From: an uncultured Aeromonadales bacterium
GTDB taxonomy: Bacteria > Pseudomonadota > Gammaproteobacteria > Enterobacterales > Succinivibrionaceae
DNA length: 23,739 nucleotides
Reading direction: 5' to 3'
NCBI GenBank assembly: GCA_902796095.1
Contig: CADBNP010000107.1
Span: 1-23,739, forward strand
Shown one piece after another: positions 1 through 6,131 of the stretch (positions within the stretch are counted from its first letter, which is position 1; the number at the start of each line of letters is the position of its first letter). The notes beneath the pieces were generated by a model, which searched no databases, was not told the DNA's origin, and saw only the letters and a list, made by a program, of their open reading frames with translations. The position numbers and the translations under genes were made by a program.

Positions 1-108
1 TGTTTGCTGTCACCGTCAAAAGCCCATCCTCTCGAATCTCTTTTGCGGTGCCCACACAGATTGTCTTATTTGCTTTTTTAAAGAACTGTGAGTTTCGTCA
101 CTCAACGG
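1..108 (-). promoter_or_regulatory. 16S rRNA leader (rrn antitermination region), operon continues off the left edge
   Basis: Read on the minus strand, this stretch matches the arrangement of the E. coli 16S leader. A short hairpin (TGAGT/ACTCA around 88-103) is followed by a boxA-like GTTCTTTAA (complement of 78-86) and then GACAATCTGTGTGGGCAC (complement of 48-65), a block I recognise from the E. coli rrn leader just upstream of 16S rRNA. boxA/boxB elements recruit the Nus antitermination complex to rRNA transcripts. No mature 16S sequence is present in the window, so the gene itself is expected beyond position 1. The match to the E. coli leader is from memory, but the 18-base block is long enough to be convincing. 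Confidence 0.8.
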
Positions 109-114
109 ATGCAT

Positions 115-172
115 ATGATAGATACTAAGCGTTTTGAATGCAACAGTTTTTTTTATATTTTTTTCTTTCCGT
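115..172 (-). promoter_or_regulatory. Strong rRNA operon promoter with A-rich UP element
   Basis: On the minus strand a -35 element TTGCAT (complement of 138-143) is separated by 17 bases from a -10 element TATCAT (complement of 115-120). Directly upstream of the -35 lies a run of A-rich DNA (complement of about 145-172), as expected for an UP element bound by the RNA polymerase alpha subunit. It sits right before the 16S leader, which makes an rrn promoter the natural reading. The UP element overlaps the last codons of the membrane-protein gene at 153-809, so that gene reads into the rRNA promoter. Confidence 0.7.
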
Positions 173-809
173 CTACTTTTTGGACAATGCTACTAGCTTT
201 CTCTAGATCAAATGATATATCTCTGTCATAGGAAAATACATCATTTACTGTCCGTGCAAATATTTCTTCTGTTGCCCCATCTTTTGCATCAGAACTACCT
301 ATTGTTTTGTTTAACATTTCAGAATCTCTTTTCATCCTCTTTAATTCAGCTTTTGTCTGCTTTCTTTCCTCTGTTGCCTTTTCTTCCTCTTCCGTACGGT
401 AGAATCCGAGAAGTCTCCAAAACTTAAACCACAAGTACTTTCTCAGAAAGTTCATAACTGCTAAAGCAAAAATAGAGATTATTGATACCAAGCCTATATA
501 CAATCTCAAATCATCATTACTCAGTTCAGCTACGTATGTTTCAAATCCATGATCCTCACAATATTTCAGAATCTCAGGCTGGAACAAAAATCTTGAAACA
601 ACTATGGCATCACCAATCAGCGTAATAATAATACCCAGCTTGGTGAACTTTGGAATGAACAACAGCAGGATGCCACAAGCAAAGAGAAAGAAACCAGCTT
701 CAACAAATCCCACGTTGACTACATGTGCCAATGTTACAGCTTCTGCACAATCTATCAGTAAAAGATTAGAAGCAATAAACAGACAAAGATATTTGAAAAT
801 ATTATTCAT
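153..809 (-). CDS. Hypothetical membrane protein with charged cytoplasmic tail
   Basis: I do not recognise this 218-aa protein. The N-terminus looks like a signal sequence or first membrane helix (residues 7-24, ending in a CAEA that could be a cleavage site). Further hydrophobic segments lie at about 33-53, 57-73 and 103-121. After the last helix comes an aromatic/basic stretch (KYLWFKFWRLL) and a strongly charged, probably helical or coiled-coil segment (138-170, rich in E, K and R), then a soluble tail ending in KVDGKKKI. The ATG at 807-809 has only a weak ribosome-binding site. The last codons form part of the UP element of the downstream rRNA promoter. No neighbour suggests a function. 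The layout (few helices plus long charged tail) would fit a small membrane anchor or sensor-like protein, but this is only a description. Confidence 0.65.
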   Translation of the reverse strand: MNNIFKYLCLFIASNLLLIDCAEAVTLAHVVNVGFVEAGFFLFACGILLLFIPKFTKLGIIITLIGDAIVVSRFLFQPEILKYCEDHGFETYVAELSNDDLRLYIGLVSIISIFALAVMNFLRKYLWFKFWRLLGFYRTEEEEKATEERKQTKAELKRMKRDSEMLNKTIGSSDAKDGATEEIFARTVNDVFSYDRDISFDLEKASSIVQKVDGKKKI

Positions 810-1403
810 TTTTTACCAACAACTTGATTCAGATTTAAAATCTATAGCCACACACAGATCCTAATTGAATACTCAACTATGAAATACAACAGGATCGTGA
901 ATGAACGATCCATTTAAATTCAGGACTCTGACCCCATCACTGTTTTATCCGTACAGAGTGTAGACAAACTGCGGAAACTGATTCCTAGTATAGCAACCAT
1001 TCCTACACATGATAGCAAAATTCTAAGAAATAATGTCAAATCTCTCTGCTTGCTTGTCGAGTGTTATAAACTTTCGGTGAGATCACAAAACTGATTTATC
1101 AGTTTTATCAACAACCAACATTACTGCCTATTTTAAAATAAAATGATATGATATTTTATACACATAGAATAATTAAAAAAATATACATAAGAAACATCAT
1201 TCAGATATAATCTAAAAATAGAATCTTATAATAAAAGCATACTTATTAGTAAAGACATTAATAATATTTTCTCTTTCAAAGACTCCGTAAAACTTTCGTA
1301 AATTACCAGGAAGGTTCTTCATACCTGAACACAAGTTAAACAAAAGGAAAGAATGAATCGTTCAAATACTTTGATAAAAGTCATAAAGTGTAATCAAAAG
1401 ATT
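810..1403. other. Gene-free AT-rich intergenic stretch with hairpins
   Basis: I see no credible coding region here on either strand. It contains three clean inverted repeats: a 7-bp stem at 892-911 (GGATCGT/ACGATCC), an 8-bp stem with a 4-base loop at 1087-1106 (AAAACTGA/TCAGTTTT), and a 6-bp stem at 1390-1405 (GTAATC/GATTAC). The segment at about 915-935 (read on the minus strand, GGGGTCAGAGTCCTGAATTT) resembles edges I associate with degenerate transposon or REP-type sequences. Nothing else supports a mobile element. The part at 1130-1260 is extremely AT-rich. The regulatory sequences of the gene at 1525 probably begin near 1390. Confidence 0.5.
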
Positions 1404-1405
1404 AC

Positions 1406-1432
1406 TTGCCTTATGGCACTCAAGGCTATAAT
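1406..1432 (+). promoter_or_regulatory. Candidate promoter of the PIN-like gene
   Basis: A consensus -10 TATAAT lies at 1427-1432 with a TTGCCT at 1406-1411 as a possible -35 (15-base spacing, shorter than ideal). The spacer region carries a 5-bp inverted repeat GCCTT/AAGGC (1408-1412 and 1422-1426), and a second one (GTAATC/GATTAC) sits at 1390-1405, just touching the -35. The short spacing and flanking palindromes suggest a regulated promoter, but no regulator can be named. The leader would be about 86 bases. Confidence 0.45.
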
Positions 1433-1524
1433 GAAGCAACAGTGTATGTATGTGCCTCGAGCGCCTAAATATCTGATCAACAAAACGAATATACAGTAAT
1501 AATAAAAAAAATAAGGAAGTTACT

Positions 1525-2079
1525 ATGGCTGAAAGAATTTTAGTTATAGGTAAGGGTGCTACCCAGCAGTTGTCGCCGGATATTATGAATCATTTTCAGG
1601 AAGTTAAGTTAATTATCAGTGGCGATCAGAGCAGTATGCCTATCCAGGTAGTATCACAGTTGCTTATGTTACAAGCTCAGTGTTCACTGAAGATTGATTT
1701 TCTGCAGTTGCAGGCAAGTAATGATGAAGAATATCATCGTATTCTTGCTTTCCAGTTAGGAATATTCCTGATGGATCCAGAAAACGAAGTTGCACTTTTA
1801 TCTAACGATCCATCTATTGATTCTGTCATTGAGTACGGTAAGAATTTAGGCTTCAAAATACAGAGAATGGAAGGTAATGGTTCATTTTCTATGCCATCAA
1901 TGAAGCAACAGCCAAAAATGCAGCAGGCAATGCCACAGCCACAGGCCGCACCACAGCCTATGCCACAGGCTGCACCACAGCCAGCTGCTCAGCAACCAGC
2001 TCCTCAAAAGAGTACCAATAAAAAACTTATATCTACTCTTATTGGAGGTTCTGCAGGACTTATGGGTGGCGGAAACTAA
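1525..2079 (+). CDS. PIN-like domain protein, catalytic residues degenerate, with Pro/Gln/Ala-rich tail
   Basis: This is a 184-aa protein with a good ribosome-binding site (AAGGAAG, 6 bases before the ATG). Residues 4-115 follow the layout of small PIN-like nuclease-fold proteins: an N-terminal beta strand (RILVIGKGA), a strand plus Gln/Pro (VKLIISGDQSSMPI, 27-40), a helix, a strand (IDFLQLQ), a helix (HRILAFQLGIFL) and the closing block LLSNDPSIDSVIEYGKNLGF (91-110). In active members I recall ILIDYENV, NALDFHI and SKDxGFDPLI at these places. Here only the last Asp (D95, D99) survives and the first two acidic sites are lost (G9/K10; L75-A76). Residues 123-161 are rich in Met, Gln, Pro and Ala in a loose repeat. 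The C-terminus (GGSAGLMGGGN) is glycine-rich. The gene is monocistronic, with its own terminator. The family assignment is inference from pattern recognition; a binding or structural role seems likelier than catalysis. Confidence 0.7.
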   Translation: MAERILVIGKGATQQLSPDIMNHFQEVKLIISGDQSSMPIQVVSQLLMLQAQCSLKIDFLQLQASNDEEYHRILAFQLGIFLMDPENEVALLSNDPSIDSVIEYGKNLGFKIQRMEGNGSFSMPSMKQQPKMQQAMPQPQAAPQPMPQAAPQPAAQQPAPQKSTNKKLISTLIGGSAGLMGGGN

Positions 2080-2105
2080 TTCTGATCTCATATATTCAGT
2101 CTAGT

Positions 2106-2131
2106 AAAAAGGGTGGCTATGCCACCTTTTT
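2106..2131 (+). terminator. Rho-independent terminator after the PIN-like gene
   Basis: GGTGGC (2112-2117) pairs with GCCACC (2121-2126) around a TAT loop. The flanking AAAAA (2106-2110) and TTTTT (2127-2131) extend the stem past one bulged G. This is a textbook GC stem plus U tract, 27 bases after the stop codon, and its A-run also makes it usable from the other strand. Confidence 0.85.
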
Positions 2132-2173
2132 ACATTTTGAAATACAAGTGTTGTTAGTTTTTATCCTGTTCAT

Positions 2174-2182
2174 TGGTATAAT
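2174..2182 (+). promoter_or_regulatory. Extended -10 promoter for the metal ABC transporter operon
   Basis: TGGTATAAT at 2174-2182 is an extended -10 element (TGn before a consensus TATAAT). No good -35 lies at 16-18 bases; TTGTTA at 2151-2156 is 20 bases away. The transcript would have a leader of about 75 bases before the ATG at 2263. I could not see a clear Zur, MntR or Fur palindrome overlapping it. Confidence 0.5.
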
Positions 2183-2262
2183 GCCCCGACAGTTCAGATA
2201 CAAGAGAATCGAGAAATAGTCTTTACCTGATAAAAATTTTATATTGTCATTAAGGTTTGCTC

Positions 2263-2997
2263 ATGCTATCACTCAAAAATGTCACAGTTGGATATGACAG
2301 ACACCCTATAATTCATCATGTAAATCTTTCAGTTGAAAAGGGTCAGATGGTAGCAATCATAGGTCCCAATGGTGGAGGTAAATCAACTCTTCTTAGATCC
2401 ATTCTTAATGAATTGGTACCTATGGAAGGTGCTATCGAAAATTCATTCAAAAAAACAGGATACATACCTCAGTTATTTAATGTGAACCATTCTTTTCCTG
2501 TATCTGTTGGATTTTTTGTAAGTTCAGCACTGATAAAACAGGTTGGTCTGTTTAAAACAGTAAATAAAAAACTGATAAACGAAGCTTTATCAGCAGTAAA
2601 ACTTGAAGGATTTAAGAATAAATATTTATCAACACTTTCAGGAGGCCAGTTTCAACGGGCTCAATTTGCAAGAATTTACCTTCAAAAACCGGATCTTCTG
2701 CTGCTTGATGAACCTTTCAGTGCTATCGATCAGAAAACAAGTCAGGAGCTCATCAATCTTTTAAAACAGTGGAACAATGAAGGAAAGACTATAATTACTG
2801 TAATGCATGATCTGAATATGGTAAGAGAACACTTTCCATACACAGTAGCTCTTGCAAAAGAAGTTATAGCCTGCGGAGAAACTGACAAGGTTCTTACTGA
2901 AGAAGTAATACTTAATACTTTTTCTCTAAATATGGCCATCAATCCAAAAGCCGAAATTTGCCACCGTAAAAGTGCAGAAGACTGCCATACCAAATAA
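2263..2997 (+). CDS. Zinc/manganese ABC importer, ATP-binding protein (ZnuC/AztA/MntB-like)
   Basis: This ATPase drives import of a divalent metal together with the next two genes. It has 244 aa counted from the ATG at 2263, chosen over the upstream TTG at 2257 because TAAGG at 2251-2255 is well spaced from the ATG. The Walker A motif is GPNGGGKST (about 35-43), the signature motif LSGGQ, the Walker B motif LLLLDEP, and the H-loop VMHD. The Q-loop reads IPQ. The C-terminus after the ATPase fold ends in two Cys-His pairs (C233-H234, C241-H242), which could bind metal. It is the first gene of a three-gene operon and is followed after 5 bases by the permease. Family and metal class are clear; zinc versus manganese is decided only indirectly, by the binding protein. 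Confidence 0.9.
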   Translation: MLSLKNVTVGYDRHPIIHHVNLSVEKGQMVAIIGPNGGGKSTLLRSILNELVPMEGAIENSFKKTGYIPQLFNVNHSFPVSVGFFVSSALIKQVGLFKTVNKKLINEALSAVKLEGFKNKYLSTLSGGQFQRAQFARIYLQKPDLLLLDEPFSAIDQKTSQELINLLKQWNNEGKTIITVMHDLNMVREHFPYTVALAKEVIACGETDKVLTEEVILNTFSLNMAINPKAEICHRKSAEDCHTK

Positions 2998-3002
2998 CTC
3001 AT

Positions 3003-3869
3003 ATGTACGAAATTTTAATACAGCCGTTTGTAGAATACGGTTTTATGTTTAAGTCACTGCTGGGATGCGTTCTCATATCCCTTTGTGCACCCATGCTGGG
3101 TCTGTTCCTGATACTAAAGAAAATGAGTCTAACCGGAGATGCCATTTCTCATGCCATACTGCCGGGCGTAGCAATAGGTTATGCCGTAGCCGGTCTGTCA
3201 GTAACAATTATGACGCTTGGAGGATTCATAGCCGGCAGTCTGGTCATTGTTCTAAGTGGTTTTGTATCCAGATACACCAAGAAAGGCGAGGACAGTGCTC
3301 TGGCCGTTTTCTACCTGATATCCCTTGCTCTTGGTATACTCATCATTTCTCTAAACGGAAGCAATATAGATTTACTGAGTATTCTCTTTGGCTCACTGCT
3401 TACAATAAATGATGAATGTCTGATACTGCTGTCTTCAATTACACTTATTACAATCGTTACAATGCTGGTTATAAGGAGACCTTTCATTATCGACTGCATC
3501 GATCCGGATTTCCTTATACATAATGATATTAATGGTCATCACTACCATATTATATTTATGATTCTTGTTGTCCTTAATCTGATTGCAGGTTTTCAGACAA
3601 TAGGAACTCTCATGGCTGTAGGCTTGCTCATTTTACCTGCAGCAATAATCAGATTATGGCTAAACAACATTGTTTTAAGTTGTCTGATTAGTCCCTTGAT
3701 AGTTATAATCTCATGCTATTGTGGACTTATAGCTTCTTTCTATTATAACTATCCTACAACACCGATTATTATCCTTGCTCTTGGATTGTTATACCTTATT
3801 TCAGTGTTTTTGGGGACAAACGGAGGAATCTTATGGAAATACGTTCGATTAAAACACCTGGATTCATAA
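3003..3869 (+). CDS. Zinc/manganese ABC importer, permease (ABC-3 family)
   Basis: A 288-aa integral membrane protein of the ABC-3 (ZnuB/AztB/MntC-type) permease family, forming the translocation channel. It has about eight hydrophobic segments, the family block SLTGDAISHAILPG (42-55), and a cytoplasmic coupling region. The segment GSNIDLLSILFGSLL (119-133) resembles AztB-type permeases as I remember them. A His-rich loop, HNDINGHHYH (173-182), stands where related permeases have few histidines and might contact metal. The ATG follows the ATPase stop by only 5 bases and has no strong ribosome-binding site, so translation is probably coupled. The 3' end overlaps the binding-protein gene by 37 bases. 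Confidence 0.9.
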   Translation: MYEILIQPFVEYGFMFKSLLGCVLISLCAPMLGLFLILKKMSLTGDAISHAILPGVAIGYAVAGLSVTIMTLGGFIAGSLVIVLSGFVSRYTKKGEDSALAVFYLISLALGILIISLNGSNIDLLSILFGSLLTINDECLILLSSITLITIVTMLVIRRPFIIDCIDPDFLIHNDINGHHYHIIFMILVVLNLIAGFQTIGTLMAVGLLILPAAIIRLWLNNIVLSCLISPLIVIISCYCGLIASFYYNYPTTPIIILALGLLYLISVFLGTNGGILWKYVRLKHLDS

Positions 3870-4720
3870 AATCACTGTTTATAGCACTATTAACCCTGTC
3901 AGTTTCATTTGAATCCAAAGCTGAAGATATTAACATTGTTACAACAAACACTATTTTGGCTGATATCACGTCGGAAGTAACAGGAAAACACGCAGTTATT
4001 TATTCACTTGTAGGATATGATGAAGAGGTTCATGCCTTTAATCCAAAACCTTCTGATCTGAAAAAGCTTAAAGAAGCAGATATAATTATAGCAAACGGAA
4101 AAAATCTGGAAGGATGGCTAAGCAGAATAGATGACAAGAACAAGATAGTTGAAGCATCTAAAGGTATAAAATCAATAAAAAAGGACGGCTACGAAGATCC
4201 TCATGGATGGAACAGTCCATACAACGCAAATATATACATTGACAATATAGCATACGCAGCCTGTGCAAAAATACCAGCATACTGTAACGAATTCAAAGAT
4301 AATGCAAATAAATACAAACAGACTTTTAATGAACTTACAATAAAATACAAACAGTTGTATGATGCCCTGCCTCAAGAAAACAAAAAGGCAATTACAGCAC
4401 ACGATGCATTTGGCTATCTGGCAAGAGATTTTGAAATAACATTTATACCAATCAAGGGCGTAAATGAAGAAACAGAAATATCAGCACAAATCCTGGCTCA
4501 GATTATCAAGCAGATCAGGGAAAGCGGAATAAAGGTAATATTTATAGAAAATATTTCAAATACTCATTTTGCAGAGCAGCTTACAAAGGAAACATCTGCA
4601 ACTATAGGGGGTGAACTTATATCAGATTCTCTGTCAAAAAAGAATTCAGTAGATACATACTATAAAATGGTAGATTACAATTTGAAGACTGTTTATGAAG
4701 CATTCTCATCAGCCAAATAA
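3833..4720 (+). CDS. Periplasmic zinc/manganese-binding protein (cluster A-I solute-binding protein)
   Basis: A 295-aa solute-binding protein that captures metal in the periplasm and hands it to the permease. Residues 11-30 form a Sec signal peptide, with predicted cleavage after A30; no lipobox Cys is present. The likely ligands are H67 (EEVHAFNP), H124 (DPHGWNSP), H190 (ITAHDAFGYLARDF) and D265 (LISDSLS). A His at the third position, rather than the Glu of SitA/PsaA-type manganese proteins, favours zinc (ZnuA/AztC-like), but I cannot settle this. There is no long His-rich loop like that of classic ZnuA. C144 and C151 could form a disulfide. The ATG at 3833 has GGAGG at 3822-3826, 6 bases upstream, inside the permease gene. 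Confidence 0.88.
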   Translation: MEIRSIKTPGFIKSLFIALLTLSVSFESKAEDINIVTTNTILADITSEVTGKHAVIYSLVGYDEEVHAFNPKPSDLKKLKEADIIIANGKNLEGWLSRIDDKNKIVEASKGIKSIKKDGYEDPHGWNSPYNANIYIDNIAYAACAKIPAYCNEFKDNANKYKQTFNELTIKYKQLYDALPQENKKAITAHDAFGYLARDFEITFIPIKGVNEETEISAQILAQIIKQIRESGIKVIFIENISNTHFAEQLTKETSATIGGELISDSLSKKNSVDTYYKMVDYNLKTVYEAFSSAK

Positions 4721-4752
4721 ATACTCTCATAATTGCACTACATCGCTACTCT

Positions 4753-4778
4753 TTTAATGAATTTATCTTTTCATTAAA
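4753..4778. terminator. Possible bidirectional terminator between convergent operons
   Basis: TTTAATGA (4753-4760) and TCATTAAA (4771-4778) form an 8-bp stem with a 10-base loop, 32 bases after the stop of the metal-binding protein and between two convergent transcription units. The stem is nearly all A/T and has no long U tract, so it would be a weak terminator. Confidence 0.35.
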
Positions 4779-4919
4779 GGATTATCCTGACATGGTGTTG
4801 AACCGGCATTTGAAAGATAAATTCCATTATCACCAAGGTTTGCTAATACTGCCTGCATCTTGAAAGTACAGATCTTTGATAACCGGTTAAACACTATTTC
4901 GTCGGCATGAAAAAAGTTA

Positions 4920-6125
4920 TCAATCGTCAAGTGTAAGACAAAGTTTACTGAGCATTTTCTGATAAAATTCAGTACTGAACAAATTATCAGCTGCATCATT
5001 TAACAGTTGCAAAGCTTTAGTTGAGTTGATTCCTGTTGAACAAATAACAATCCTGTCTCCGCATTTTATATTCATAGTTAATACCTGCATAAAGTCTTTT
5101 GCATTAACAAGAGTTTTATCACTATCGCATTCCTTTCTTATCCAAATAGGGCATTTAAACATTCTTGTTATTTTAGTAAAAACCACGGCGGGTCTGGCAT
5201 GGAGTCCGTGTTCGTTTTTAATTTCTACAACAATTTCATTCCATCTGTCTTCATTTCCGCTCAGATTATTAAGTTTTGTTATTCTATCCCTGTCCTCCCT
5301 GGTTATTTTAATAGGAAGAGATTCTAAATTTTTTAACAAAGTTTCACGTGAAACATTATAAATGGAATCATAATCGTAAATTGATACAATGGAAAGTGTA
5401 TTGAGAAGGGAGGAAAAAAGCATATCTTTTCCTGCTATTACAGAAAAAATAATTTTCTTTTCGCCTTCAAATTCAATTATGGAAGGTACAAATACTGTGC
5501 TGTCATTATCACTGCTGAAATACACTTCACAGTATATATTCTCAGAAAGATGAATTTTATCTGTAATTTTCTGAGTATCAGAAAAAACTGATGAATAAAA
5601 TGTCTTTAATGATTGTAAACCTTCATCAAAACTTGCTGCTTTAAAACAATGAATTTCTTTGTCAGCAAAATTGATATAATTTTTTATAAGTGAATCACCT
5701 CGTATCCAGCAGCATATATCTTCGACAGTTCTTTCTGTATCAAAAAACACATCACTGCCATAATTGAATACAACCTCAGAAATTCTTTTAAAAGTTCTCT
5801 GATGAACAGATTTTATTGATGTAAAACATATGGCTATATGGACATTTTTAGAAGAAAGAGGAGAAAAGCCGTCAACAAAATAAAAAATTTTAAAATCGTT
5901 TTTGACGGCAATATTTCTGAACTGATCCTTAAGCAGCAGTATAGCTACACCGCCACCAAGATAAAATGATTCGAAAACTGATGAATTATCGGTAACAGAG
6001 ATATCTTTAATATTTCCACACTTTTTCAGTTGTTCCAGAACAACTTCACAAGTCTGAATATCATTAAGGCTTCCAGAAATTTTACAGATTTTGTTGTTAT
6101 CCAGTTTAAACAAGGAAACCTCCAT
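4920..6125 (-). CDS. FPr-like protein: degenerate EIIA(Fru)-like domain plus C-terminal HPr domain
   Basis: A 401-aa protein resembling the fructose PTS protein FPr (FruB; EIIA - middle domain - HPr; 376 aa in E. coli). The C-terminal HPr domain (about 298-383) keeps the phosphoryl-acceptor motif GLHARPA with H309, and has Asp344 where HPr has Ser46 (VNAKD). The N-terminal ~145 residues align with EIIA(Fru) at YLGGGVAI (55-62), DGFSPLSSKNVHIAI and the region around H108. The active-site His of the IPHGT motif is replaced by leucines (L63-L65). Residues 148-297 are a middle region I cannot place. The ATG lies 6 bases after the glmS stop, so it belongs to the glmU-glmS transcript. No fruA or fruK is nearby. 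A parS site lies inside the gene. The HPr call is firm; the FPr ancestry is inference from alignment by eye. Confidence 0.8.
   Translation of the reverse strand: MEVSLFKLDNNKICKISGSLNDIQTCEVVLEQLKKCGNIKDISVTDNSSVFESFYLGGGVAILLLKDQFRNIAVKNDFKIFYFVDGFSPLSSKNVHIAICFTSIKSVHQRTFKRISEVVFNYGSDVFFDTERTVEDICCWIRGDSLIKNYINFADKEIHCFKAASFDEGLQSLKTFYSSVFSDTQKITDKIHLSENIYCEVYFSSDNDSTVFVPSIIEFEGEKKIIFSVIAGKDMLFSSLLNTLSIVSIYDYDSIYNVSRETLLKNLESLPIKITREDRDRITKLNNLSGNEDRWNEIVVEIKNEHGLHARPAVVFTKITRMFKCPIWIRKECDSDKTLVNAKDFMQVLTMNIKCGDRIVICSTGINSTKALQLLNDAADNLFSTEFYQKMLSKLCLTLDD
5340..5355. other. parS centromere site (ParB binding site)
   Basis: AGTTTCACGTGAAACA matches the universal chromosomal parS consensus TGTTTCACGTGAAACA at 15 of 16 bases and contains the perfect 14-bp palindrome GTTTCACGTGAAAC at 5341-5354. 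ParB, encoded in this window at 16849-17775, loads at such sites and spreads along DNA. The site lies inside the coding sequence of the FPr-like gene (codons for NVSRET), about 11.5 kb from parB and 16 kb from the proposed origin. It is the only full-quality match I found in the window. Confidence 0.9.
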
Positions 6126-6131
6126 TCACAT

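Noticed and set aside
1906..2007. Possible DNA tandem repeat in the Pro/Gln/Ala region
   Set aside because: The repetition follows from low-complexity protein coding (CCACAGCC-type codons) and is irregular in length; not a satellite or CRISPR.
1897..2091. Antisense ORF opposite the tail of the PIN-like gene (Trp/Leu/Cys-rich)
   Set aside because: Its composition is simply the complement of the Pro/Gln/Ala repeat codons; no ribosome-binding site.
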